Assembly: GCA_020026175.1 (NCBI GenBank)
Contig: JAHHQV010000013.1
Coordinates: forward strand, 1-55,668
Source of the DNA: Phocaeicola sp.
Lineage (GTDB): Bacteria; Bacteroidota; Bacteroidia; Bacteroidales; Bacteroidaceae
Reading direction: 5' to 3'
Length of the DNA: 55,668 nucleotides
The notes under the pieces were generated by a model, which was not told where the DNA came from, did no database searches, and saw nothing but the letters and a program-made list of their open reading frames with translations. Below, one piece after another: positions 44,788-52,878 of this stretch; position 1 is the stretch's first letter; every line of letters begins with the position of its first letter. Both the position numbers and the translations under genes were made by a program.

Positions 44788-46042
44788 GGCTTTTGGTGAT
44801 ATTGTTGTAAATCTTTATATACTGATGTGCTACAATATTCTCTGAGTATGTACTTATAGCCTTGCGGTGTGCTTCTTCACTTAAAGTTTCATAGTCTTCT
44901 TCTGTAAGAGCCCATATAATGCCGTTTGCAAAATCTTTTGAAGACTTGTACTCGGCTACATAACCATTGTGCAGATGGTCTATCATCTGTGGTATGCCGC
45001 CTGTTTTGAATCCTACACACGGTATTCCGCAAGCCATAGCTTCCACTATGGTGTTTGGCAGGTTGTCTTGCAGTGATGGTGTTACATAAAGGTCTACTGC
45101 ATTATATATATTTACAATGTCTTTCTCATTGCTTACATAGTTCATATTATAAAAAGAGAAAGGGAAAATAGATGAATATTCTTCTGATTTTCCACCCAAT
45201 ACGACGACTCCTAATTCCTTGCTTAGTTCTGGATAATCTCTTGTTATTATATTACAAGCTTCTATAAGATAGTCTATTCCTTTTCTTTTATCGGTTATTT
45301 TCATTGAGCCGAAAAGCAACAGTTTCTTGTCTGTAGGAAGATTCAGTTTTTTGCGTGTCTGTACCTTGTCGTAAGGTCTGAACAGATTTGTATTTATGGC
45401 ATTGGGTATACTGAATATGTTTTTGTCTCCTATCAGTTTGCTGTCCTTGGCCATTTCTGTAATCCAGTTGCTGCAACCTACAAATGTGATATTTGCTTTA
45501 GCAAAAAGTTTTTCCTTTTTCCTGAATGTGGTATAGGAGAGGTCTTTCTTATGTGGACGTACCAATGACGGGCAATTATGACATGATGTTTTATAATTGC
45601 TGCAATCGTTGGCATAGTGGCAGATACCTGTATAAGGCCACATGTCATGGAGTGTCCATACGATAGGTTTCCCCGATTCTATGATTTTCTTGATGTCGTT
45701 CAGCGACAACATTCCCTGGTTTATCCAATGCAGGTGTATGATATCGGCCTGTGTAAACTCCGGCAAGGAGGTGATGTCTGTACCTGTGTTTGCGATGTCA
45801 ACACTGAAGAGTCTTTTTCTTGTAAAACCATTTGCAGCCCATATTGTTATTCTTTCCCATGCAAAATGCCATATGTGTTTCCATGACTTGTTGAGAGCCA
45901 CGGTTGTGATTTGTTCTGTCTGTTTGTCGCGTACAAGGATTTTGGCTTTTATATCATTGTTTCTTAATGCTTCTGCAAGTCTGCTTGCTGCAATTGCTGC
46001 CCCTCCTATACGTTCTGCTGTATTTATTAATAAGATTCTCAT
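44780..46042 (-). CDS. GT4-family glycosyltransferase
   Basis: This 420-aa GT-B enzyme has an N-terminal acceptor domain with LLINTAERIGGAAIAASRL and IHLHWINQGMLSLNDIKK, followed by WTLHDMWPYTGICHYANDC. The C-terminal donor domain has LLFGSMKITDKRKGIDYLIEA and the GT4 signature VTPSLQDNLPNTIVEAMACGIPCVGFKTGG with its ExxxE-type glutamates. It transfers a sugar from a nucleotide donor during surface-glycan assembly. It has a -7-like box upstream (46059-46066) and overlaps the next GT2 gene. Confidence 0.93.
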   Translation of the reverse strand: MRILLINTAERIGGAAIAASRLAEALRNNDIKAKILVRDKQTEQITTVALNKSWKHIWHFAWERITIWAANGFTRKRLFSVDIANTGTDITSLPEFTQADIIHLHWINQGMLSLNDIKKIIESGKPIVWTLHDMWPYTGICHYANDCSNYKTSCHNCPSLVRPHKKDLSYTTFRKKEKLFAKANITFVGCSNWITEMAKDSKLIGDKNIFSIPNAINTNLFRPYDKVQTRKKLNLPTDKKLLLFGSMKITDKRKGIDYLIEACNIITRDYPELSKELGVVVLGGKSEEYSSIFPFSFYNMNYVSNEKDIVNIYNAVDLYVTPSLQDNLPNTIVEAMACGIPCVGFKTGGIPQMIDHLHNGYVAEYKSSKDFANGIIWALTEEDYETLSEEAHRKAISTYSENIVAHQYIKIYNNITKSHD

Positions 46043-46058
46043 TATATGGAATTTTTTA

Positions 46059-46066
46059 CAAAGATA
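46059..46066 (-). promoter_or_regulatory. Possible -7 box upstream of the GT4 gene
   Basis: TATCTTTG on the minus strand matches TAnnTTTG 17 bp before the ATG. No TTG lies at the expected distance, so the promoter is only tentative. Confidence 0.3.
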
Positions 46067-46148
46067 ATGCTTACAGTTTTATTCTTGGTTTTATTTGATG
46101 TTATAATTTGACTGTAATTTATGTTTTGTTATGCTGTCGTGATTAGGC

Positions 46149-47057
46149 TTATTTGCCGAAATCTCCTTTTAATGTTCTTTTTATTCTTCGTATAGCTTTG
46201 GCAATAAATGAATTGGTGTGAGAATAATAGTTTACGTATGCATGCCGTGCCTGTAGGTTTTCTGTTATTGGAGTTATTTTTTTCACTTCTATCATTTCCA
46301 TGTACAGGTCTGAAGAATATAGTCCGCCACCACCGCAGTTTGTGCCGGTTCCGTCAAATCCGTTGTTCTTTACCAGAGATTTCCCTACGTTAAGCGATAG
46401 CATGTCGGCAAGGAAAAGGCTTGCATTCCATCTTATGGCCCATGAGTTGTTTTTTCCTTCTATTTGTCTGCGTAGCATACGTGTGTAGCCGTATTTGCCA
46501 TTGAAATCGAACTTATATGTCAGATTTCTTTTTTGCAGTTCTTTCAGCAGTTCTTTCCCATCAGGGTTGAAGTGTTTCCATGCTCTGTCCCATGTCGCCC
46601 ATCCCCAGCTTCCAGTCCATTTTATGAGGAATGTATCGGGCAGTGAAGGGTCTTTTGTAAAGTCGCATGCCTGTATGTGTCCTACTTTATCCTCGTCTTT
46701 ATATACTTCAAGAGCATCGTTCATGAATTGCAGAAAGTAGGGTGATACAATCAGGTCGTCTTCCATAACTATTACTTTGCCGAATTTGTTTACCTGTGCA
46801 GTTACGCCGTCAATGATACTTCTTGCCAGTCCCCAGTTGTTTTCTCTTTCTATTATTTCTATTCTCCGGAATCCTGTAATGGTATGTATATATTTTCTTA
46901 CTTCTTCCACCTTTTCTTTTTCCTCTTCGTTTCTTGCTGCATCAGAATAGATGAAAAGGTCGCTGTTTGCAGATAAGGCATTTCTCTTCAGAGCCTCAAC
47001 GGTTTGACGTACATGTGTAGGCCTGTTAAAAACGAATAAAAGTATTGGAGCATTCAT
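46149..47057 (-). CDS. GT2-like glycosyltransferase (HlpA-like group)
   Basis: This 302-aa GT-A-type protein is read from the ATG at 47057 (MNAPILLFVFNRPTHVRQTVEAL). The frame is open to 47096, but the earlier part is not family-like. The metal-binding motif sits in VIVMEDDLIVSPYFLQFMNDAL, followed by TGSWGWATWDRAWKHF, typical of a group often labelled hemolytic-protein HlpA-like or sugar transferase. The donor is unknown. It lies just downstream of the hairpin at 47100-47157 and 107 bp ahead of the GT4 gene. Confidence 0.83.
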   Translation of the reverse strand: MNAPILLFVFNRPTHVRQTVEALKRNALSANSDLFIYSDAARNEEEKEKVEEVRKYIHTITGFRRIEIIERENNWGLARSIIDGVTAQVNKFGKVIVMEDDLIVSPYFLQFMNDALEVYKDEDKVGHIQACDFTKDPSLPDTFLIKWTGSWGWATWDRAWKHFNPDGKELLKELQKRNLTYKFDFNGKYGYTRMLRRQIEGKNNSWAIRWNASLFLADMLSLNVGKSLVKNNGFDGTGTNCGGGGLYSSDLYMEMIEVKKITPITENLQARHAYVNYYSHTNSFIAKAIRRIKRTLKGDFGK

Positions 47058-47099
47058 ATTTGTAGTGGAATTATGGATGTGAAAATATGGTTTCAAGAT

Positions 47100-47157
47100 A
47101 ACGCCTAGTCGCTTTAATCAAAACGATTAGGCATCTTTATTAAAGCGATTAGGCGTT
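47100..47157. repeat. Long hairpin of the recurrent TCGCTT family
   Basis: A 19-bp stem (47100-47118 with 47139-47157), one G/T mismatch and a 20-nt loop that itself contains an arm-like piece (AAAACGATTAGGC). The arm AACGCCTAGTCGCTT echoes the terminators at 1169 and 11952. It lies between two glycosyltransferase genes on the same strand and lacks a T-run, so it may attenuate or stabilise rather than terminate. Confidence 0.75.
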
Positions 47158-47207
47158 TGCAGTAAAACGCTTGATGTAGCTTGTTTGTCAGTTATTGGTG
47201 GTATATG

Positions 47208-48308
47208 TTACTTGATGAAACATAATCTGTCGTATATCTTGTTATACCATTTATAAGTATTTGTTTTGTTTGACATTCTCTTGTGTTCAAGGCAGTTTGT
47301 CATGGATTTTATAGGTGCATCGAAGAACAGTTCTTTAAGCCTTGCTCTCTGTTTTTCCAAGAGCTTGCGGTATAGGTTGTCATCGTTTTCCAGTCTGTTT
47401 ATCAATGCTACCATTTCGTCCATTGTCTTTACATCACATTCTTCTATTATCAGTTCTTTGTGTATCACTTCATTGCTGTTCATTATGGCAAGTGTACCAA
47501 GCGATATTGCTTCGGCTACAGAATTTCCTCTGATGGTTCTACCTCCCATTTTCACAAAATACTTACAGTCGTAGATGCTCTTTAGGTTTTCGTCTATACG
47601 TTGTTTGTGTAGGATTACTTCATATCCATTGTCCAACAATGGCTGGAAATGCTTTGGGACTTTTGTTACTGGCCTTTCGGTAGTGGAATTGATTTCCATA
47701 AATATGCCTTTACGTTTTGAATCCCTGCCCAGGTTCTGTTGCATTATGTTTTCAAGGGTATGCGAACTTAGAAAAGTATACGGGAAGTCTACTATACCAC
47801 ATTTTGTGGCTATTATACCTCTTGCCATCTGGTTCATCGTTACATCATAGCCGAAGTGTACACTTTTGGTTGCCATATTTGCTTCTCCTATCATGTAGGC
47901 AAACAATGTTTTCGGGTATTTTCTAACTATATGGTTGGGCAGTGATACATTTATGGATATTATTATGTCATAATATCCCCAGTCTATTGTATTGCAGTCT
48001 ACGGCAAATTTCCCGTTGGGATACTTGCTTCCCGGAATCTTGAACTCCTGTCCTGGGATTTTGTCCAATGTTTCGGTTTTTAGCAGATACAAGTATTTTG
48101 AAATATGTGGAATCACTTTCTTGTATATCTGTGTTTCAAAAGTCTGCTCTTCTTTTACGATATAAAAATCGGCACCAAGTTCTGCCATAAGTCCTATCGG
48201 TCCTACTCTTCCCATCGACGAGAACAGGATGTTTGCAGGATTTTTCTCTGTAACTGGGCAAACGTATAAGTCTTGATATATTTCTTGTTTTAGTAATGCT
48301 ATTTTCAT
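47208..48308 (-). CDS. GT-B-like glycosyltransferase of unclear family
   Basis: This 366-aa protein has the outline of a GT-B glycosyltransferase. The N-terminal half carries MGRVGPIGLMAELGADFYIV and YYDIIISINVSLPNHIVRKYP. The C-terminal half holds FVKMGGRTIRGNSVAEAISLGTLAIMNSNEVIHKELI, which resembles the donor-site helix of GT1/GT4-type enzymes. No exact family is recognised. Its start overlaps the WbsX-like gene stop by 4 bp, so it is part of the main cluster transcript. A role in surface-glycan synthesis is inferred from context. Confidence 0.7.
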   Translation of the reverse strand: MKIALLKQEIYQDLYVCPVTEKNPANILFSSMGRVGPIGLMAELGADFYIVKEEQTFETQIYKKVIPHISKYLYLLKTETLDKIPGQEFKIPGSKYPNGKFAVDCNTIDWGYYDIIISINVSLPNHIVRKYPKTLFAYMIGEANMATKSVHFGYDVTMNQMARGIIATKCGIVDFPYTFLSSHTLENIMQQNLGRDSKRKGIFMEINSTTERPVTKVPKHFQPLLDNGYEVILHKQRIDENLKSIYDCKYFVKMGGRTIRGNSVAEAISLGTLAIMNSNEVIHKELIIEECDVKTMDEMVALINRLENDDNLYRKLLEKQRARLKELFFDAPIKSMTNCLEHKRMSNKTNTYKWYNKIYDRLCFIK

Positions 48309-49432
48309 GACACAGTCTTTTCTTTTTTTAAAATGAAAACCTTGCTTATCGCCTTTTTCAATGCTTCCAGGTATCCTCTTCCAAACTTCAGGTCAGGTTC
48401 CATGTAATTGCCTTCGGCCCATTCGTTCCATGATTTCAGAAAGACTATTCTTTCTTCTTCGTTTTTATCTTTCACATTAGTGAATGTTTCTATTGCATGC
48501 TTTTCGAATTTTTCAGGAGTGGAATTGATAAGTATATGTCCGGCTCTTCCCGAACGTGGTGAATGGTCCCAGTTGGGGATAAGTGTAGGATAACAGTCTT
48601 TCTTTTTATCTTCAGGGCCGCAAAACCATTTTGCAGCCTTCGAGTATTCTATTCTTCGTCCTTGTCCTAAGGCTATTCTTTGCAGTTTGCTGTTTATTCT
48701 TTCAAGTAAGGAATAGTCTTTTTTGAATACGTCAAACAATCTTACCATGATGGTAGCTGCAAATCCGTATTCTCTGTATATGTTCATTTCTTCAGGCTTT
48801 GATGTATGCGCTACAAAATGTATCTGAAATCCGTGCGGCTTTGCCAGTTCTTGCCATAGCTTTATGAAGTGGCCCATGTCGGGCATATTTAGAGGAGAAT
48901 AAATGACGAATACAGGGTTATCGTTTACTCGTATATATCGTTTGTCTTTGAAGGCAGGAAGCACATGGTTGAAATGGTCTATATAGTCGTTGTCTCCTGG
49001 ATAGAGTTGTTCCATAAGCATCTTGTTGCTTCCGTTTTTGCTGAATTGTTTGTCTTTCCAACTATGATTGGCCCATGCAAGACAGAACGGGAAGTCCGGT
49101 TCGCCGCTGCTCAATACTTCATTGAATGGTCGTTCCAGTAACTGTTGTCCGTTGCCGAACCAATAATGCCAATAGCAGAAACCTTCTATACCATATTCTT
49201 TTGCCAGTTCGGCTTGTGCTTTTCTTGTTTCAGGAACTCTCAGGTCGTAATATCCCAGTTCTGAAGGCACTTTGGGCTGATAGTGTCCTTTGAATAGCGG
49301 CTTTGCTTTTCCTACATTTGTCCACTCGGTGAATCCCTTTCCCCACCACTTGTCGTTTTCCGGTATGGGATGGAATTGTGGTAGATAAAAAGCTATTATA
49401 CGTACTTTTTTATGCTCGGGTATATTTGTCAT
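48305..49432 (-). CDS. WbsX/GH99-like protein
   Basis: This 375-aa protein belongs to the WbsX family, related to GH99 (endomannosidase-like) and very common in polysaccharide loci. Motifs include IAFYLPQFHPIPENDKWWGKGFTEWTNVGKAKPLF at the N-terminus, GIEGFCYWHYWFGNGQQLLERPFNEVL, and FCLAWANHSWKDK. The C-terminal VFLKSWNEWAEGNYMEPDLKFGRGYLEA carries the conserved NEWAEG motif. Whether these proteins are hydrolases or act in glycan assembly is not settled. It overlaps both neighbours by 4 bp, which implies strict coordination with the glycosyltransferases. Confidence 0.9.
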   Translation of the reverse strand: MTNIPEHKKVRIIAFYLPQFHPIPENDKWWGKGFTEWTNVGKAKPLFKGHYQPKVPSELGYYDLRVPETRKAQAELAKEYGIEGFCYWHYWFGNGQQLLERPFNEVLSSGEPDFPFCLAWANHSWKDKQFSKNGSNKMLMEQLYPGDNDYIDHFNHVLPAFKDKRYIRVNDNPVFVIYSPLNMPDMGHFIKLWQELAKPHGFQIHFVAHTSKPEEMNIYREYGFAATIMVRLFDVFKKDYSLLERINSKLQRIALGQGRRIEYSKAAKWFCGPEDKKKDCYPTLIPNWDHSPRSGRAGHILINSTPEKFEKHAIETFTNVKDKNEEERIVFLKSWNEWAEGNYMEPDLKFGRGYLEALKKAISKVFILKKEKTVS

Positions 49433-50406
49433 TTTGTTCTCTTTCTGTTTTTAAGTTTGTATATGAATCTTTTCAGACTATATTTTTGTATTTTCTTTAT
49501 AAGAAACTTTGGTTGGCTTATTATGTATTCATACAGGCATCCTGATTCTATCATAGCTTTTAGCCATATATTCTGTTTGGCTATAAACATGCTGTTCCAA
49601 GGCTTGTCGGGGCCTGCATAGTGTATTTGTATGGGATTCTTCAATGAGTCTTTAAATATTGCAGCTGCTTCTTCCTTGCTGCAATTGAATTCGGGAGTTC
49701 CTTTATAAAATCTGTAGTTGCTGATATCTATTTTATAGTATGATGTGATTACTACATATTTTGTGGGTATATATCTCACGTGTGGCCAGCATGTCAGTAT
49801 CATGCAGTCTTGTTCGGGAAGTTTAAGGCGATGATAGTTTGTGGTATAGAAACTGATCATTTCTTCCTGCTTGTTGTATTTGCGTATTTCCTTTAGGTTA
49901 AGGAGAAGAAATCCTGCTCCGATTTCATGCTCAAGAATGTCCTGCTCTTCTTCTGAAAAGTCTTTCTTGTATATATGCATGCGTCCGTCGTTGTTTATAG
50001 GGCCTACTCCTGCATAGAAGAAACTTTCGTCGGGATAGACGAAATAAGCATCCGAGACATCGCCTGTAAAGACAACATCTACATCGCTGCACAATATTCT
50101 GTCATATTGTGGAAATATTTCTGCTGCTATAAGTTTGTAGAATATTTCTTTAGAGAAATGTGATTTCTTTTGCAGATTCTCTATATTCTTTTCATAATGG
50201 TCTACGTTTATAAATGTAATGCCTGCATTGAACGGCTTTATTACTTTACTGATTTCCTTGCAGTCTTTTTCTGTCAGACTGGTGTGTAGGATATATAGTT
50301 CATATCTGTATTTTTCAGACGAGTTGTCCAGCAAAGAATAAATTGATACTTTGGCTGCCAAAGTATAGTTCCTATCGAAAGTGAAGAATATAGGTATCGT
50401 TGTCAT
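49429..50406 (-). CDS. GT8-family glycosyltransferase
   Basis: This 325-aa GT8 enzyme has FTFDRNYTLAAKVSIYSLLDNS at the N-terminus, the metal-binding DxD in ILCSDVDVVFTGDV (near residue 107) and FNAGITFINV upstream of it. Late IQIHYAGPDKPWNS is the family's H-x-x-G-x-x-KPW site. Members transfer galactose or glucose in LPS/capsule synthesis. Its stop overlaps WbsX by 4 bp, and it abuts the upstream GT2 stop with no gap. Donor sugar is unknown. Confidence 0.92.
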   Translation of the reverse strand: MTTIPIFFTFDRNYTLAAKVSIYSLLDNSSEKYRYELYILHTSLTEKDCKEISKVIKPFNAGITFINVDHYEKNIENLQKKSHFSKEIFYKLIAAEIFPQYDRILCSDVDVVFTGDVSDAYFVYPDESFFYAGVGPINNDGRMHIYKKDFSEEEQDILEHEIGAGFLLLNLKEIRKYNKQEEMISFYTTNYHRLKLPEQDCMILTCWPHVRYIPTKYVVITSYYKIDISNYRFYKGTPEFNCSKEEAAAIFKDSLKNPIQIHYAGPDKPWNSMFIAKQNIWLKAMIESGCLYEYIISQPKFLIKKIQKYSLKRFIYKLKNRKRTK

Positions 50407-51357
50407 TTACTTTTCCTTTATGATATATTGTCCGTAATCTCTAATAAAAAACAATGGGATAAATAATGCTCTGATGTATCGGGTAAATCCTTTACAGTCT
50501 GTTGCAAGTTCATTCTTATGCTTTAAGCAAAGGTAGCATATACATACAATATTAGCAATACTTATCTTGCTCATTTTATTGATTATACGTTCTGTATCCT
50601 TATTGTCGGAGTGTATGCCGGCAAGTATATTGAAGTATTTTCGTGTTGTATCTATATTATTTTTTCTGAACAGTGCTGCCAGTGCTCTTTTATATCCATC
50701 TATTTTGCTTTCTTTGACGGATCTTGCAGAGTATGTGGCTGCTTCGTTGTGGCGTCTCCATTTCACCAAAGCCTTGTCTGTGTATTTCACTTTGCCTATT
50801 AATGAACTTATTGTATTTATAAAGTAATCGTATGAAATATTCAAGTTCGAGTATGGCCTTATAGTTTCTATAATGTCTTTTCTGAACATTATTTGATGCC
50901 CATAGCTGCGTGGAGATAATATATTGCTCAATTCTGACGGATATTCAGGAATATTCCTTTTGTGTAACAGACCGTTGGTTTCTTTTCCGTCGAATATTGA
51001 TGAGTTGTGGAAAATCAGTACAGCATCACCTACTTCGTTAACGAGTGTCTCCAGCTTTATGTCTTCCCAAATATCATCTTGATCGCAACAGGCTATATAG
51101 TCACCGTCTGCTCTGAGTATTGCACTTAGGAAATTTCTGTTGAACCCTTTATTTTGCTGGTTTATATAAAGTCTTATATTGATGTCTTGATGTGTAGACT
51201 GGAAATCTTTTATTATTTCTACAGTATTGTCTGTCGACTTGTCGTCTTGTATTATAATTTCGTGAATACTGTATGTTTGTCTTGCTAATGAATCCAATTG
51301 TTCTCCGATATATTTGCAGCCGTTGTAAGTACACATCACCACTGATACTTTTTTCAT
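50407..51357 (-). CDS. GT2-family glycosyltransferase
   Basis: This 316-aa GT-A enzyme is read from the ATG at 51357 (MKKVSVVMCTYNGCKYIGEQLDSL). The frame is open to 51726, but the upstream part is antisense-like noise inside the flippase gene. Signatures: IHEIIIQDDKSTDNT and GDYIACCDQDDIWEDIKLE, the latter typical of rhamnosyl/galactosyltransferases with the DQDD motif. YDYFINTISSLIGK and WRRHNEAATYS follow. The start overlaps the flippase stop by 4 bp, supporting this choice. Confidence 0.92.
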   Translation of the reverse strand: MKKVSVVMCTYNGCKYIGEQLDSLARQTYSIHEIIIQDDKSTDNTVEIIKDFQSTHQDINIRLYINQQNKGFNRNFLSAILRADGDYIACCDQDDIWEDIKLETLVNEVGDAVLIFHNSSIFDGKETNGLLHKRNIPEYPSELSNILSPRSYGHQIMFRKDIIETIRPYSNLNISYDYFINTISSLIGKVKYTDKALVKWRRHNEAATYSARSVKESKIDGYKRALAALFRKNNIDTTRKYFNILAGIHSDNKDTERIINKMSKISIANIVCICYLCLKHKNELATDCKGFTRYIRALFIPLFFIRDYGQYIIKEK

Positions 51358-52799
51358 TTCTTCTTCTTTACTAGATAGTTGTAACTTTCTTTTATTATAA
51401 CAGAGCCTGATAGCCATACAACTGTAATGTATATACCGGCTGCCATCAGTATTTTTGATATGAATGACAGGTATATGTTGCTGATGAATGTGCCTGTGAT
51501 ATAGCCTGTTATCAGCATTGTTGCACTTGATGCGACAAAGTATGGCAGAATGTCTTTTAATGCTTCTGTAAGGCTTAATCCAATCTCTTTCCATACAAAA
51601 TACTGCCATACAAACATCCACATGATGTTTATTCCTACGTATAGTTTTATCATTATAGGTATGCCGTATGGATAACTGAGTATCATTATCAAAATCTGTG
51701 TCAGACCTAAAGATATAGTGTTCCACATGAAAATCTTTGATTTCCCTTTACTTATTATAAGGTTAGAGTAGAGGAATGTAATGCTTGAAAATGCTCCTCC
51801 TATACATAGGATTTGTAATATATCGGCACTGTCCGACCATTTGGATGTAATGGTTATTGTTATCAGTTCGTGTGCGGTGAGCGACAAGCCGAACATCAGA
51901 GGGAATGAAATGAAGGATGTAAACTTGAGCATCTTTCTGAACACTCTTTTTTGTCTCTCTTTGTCATCTGATATTTTTGACAATACCGGTTGGGCTACTC
52001 CGTTTATGGTTCCTGTTATTATGGAATAGCTCATATAGTTCCATTTGTTGGCCTGGTTGAAGTCGCCTACTTCCTGGCTTGAGTAGAATTTTCCAAGTAT
52101 TACGGAAAGTATGTTATAGTTGATATGTCCGAAGATATTGGTAATAAGGAGTCGGCTGCTGAAAGAGAACATGTTTTTCAGAGGACTGAAATCTATATTG
52201 AAAGTAGGTCGCCAAGGTGAGAAGTACCATAACATGCATGTGGTTGAAGAAACATAAATTATATTTTGTGTGGCGATACCCCAATATGCATATCCGTTGA
52301 CTGCCATAAAAATGCCAACACACCCGGATGTAAACAGGCTTACGGTAGATATTATGGCGCGTTGCTTTACCATAATATTCTTGTAGATGTATGCACTTTG
52401 TGCTGTGCCCATGCTTGATATCAGTATCCCAAGGAATGAGAATCTTGACAGAGCCTCAAGTTCAGGATTGTTGTAGAATCCGGCTATCAATGGCGAGCAT
52501 AATGAAAGGATGAGATATAGAGATAATCCCATGAGTGAGCTGAACCAGAAAACGGCATTGTAGTCTTTGTCTTGAATATCCTTTTTGTTTGTCAGTGCTG
52601 CTGTAAATCCACTTTCCTGTATAGATGAGGCTATAAGCGAAAAGATGCTCAGCATCCCTATCATACCATAGTCTGTGCGGGAAAGTATCCTTGACAGAAA
52701 TATTCCGAATACCAGATTTAGCAATTGTTGCAGAGTATTGTTCAATCCTCCCCATAAAAGACCTTTTGCTGTTTTTTCCTTTAATGAATTGTTGGACAC
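51354..52799 (-). CDS. Wzx-like flippase, MOP/polysaccharide-transport family
   Basis: This 481-aa inner-membrane protein has about 12 or more hydrophobic segments. It begins SLKEKTAKGLLWGGLNNTLQQLLNLVFGIFLSRILSRTDYGMIGM, a hallmark of O-antigen/teichoic acid exporters (RfbX/TuaB type). NKKDIQDKDYNAVFWFS and FYSSQEVGDFNQANKW are also typical. It flips undecaprenyl-linked oligosaccharides to the periplasm. I use the GTG at 52799 as start. It is the first gene of the cluster, 18 bp downstream of the metG terminator stem on the minus strand, so the cluster's promoter is hard to place and may need read-through. Confidence 0.92.
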   Translation of the reverse strand: MSNNSLKEKTAKGLLWGGLNNTLQQLLNLVFGIFLSRILSRTDYGMIGMLSIFSLIASSIQESGFTAALTNKKDIQDKDYNAVFWFSSLMGLSLYLILSLCSPLIAGFYNNPELEALSRFSFLGILISSMGTAQSAYIYKNIMVKQRAIISTVSLFTSGCVGIFMAVNGYAYWGIATQNIIYVSSTTCMLWYFSPWRPTFNIDFSPLKNMFSFSSRLLITNIFGHINYNILSVILGKFYSSQEVGDFNQANKWNYMSYSIITGTINGVAQPVLSKISDDKERQKRVFRKMLKFTSFISFPLMFGLSLTAHELITITITSKWSDSADILQILCIGGAFSSITFLYSNLIISKGKSKIFMWNTISLGLTQILIMILSYPYGIPIMIKLYVGINIMWMFVWQYFVWKEIGLSLTEALKDILPYFVASSATMLITGYITGTFISNIYLSFISKILMAAGIYITVVWLSGSVIIKESYNYLVKKKK

Positions 52800-52816
52800 G
52801 TGTTCAGACTTTTAAT

Positions 52817-52849
52817 AAAAAGGCGGAATAAAAACTACTCCGCCTTTTT
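52817..52849 (-). terminator. Terminator of metG
   Basis: An 11-bp stem with AAAAAGGCGGA (52817-52827) and TCCGCCTTTTT (52839-52849) around an 11-nt loop, 30 bp after the metG stop on the minus strand. The T5 tail is part of the stem. It is symmetrical enough to act in both directions. Confidence 0.88.
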
Positions 52850-52878
52850 GTTGTTTTATTGTTATTATGTGTATATGT

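Noticed and set aside
51358..51726. N-terminal extension of the GT2 gene at 50407
   Set aside because: The open frame runs into the flippase gene, but its residues are not protein-like, and the GT2 signature begins at the ATG at 51357.
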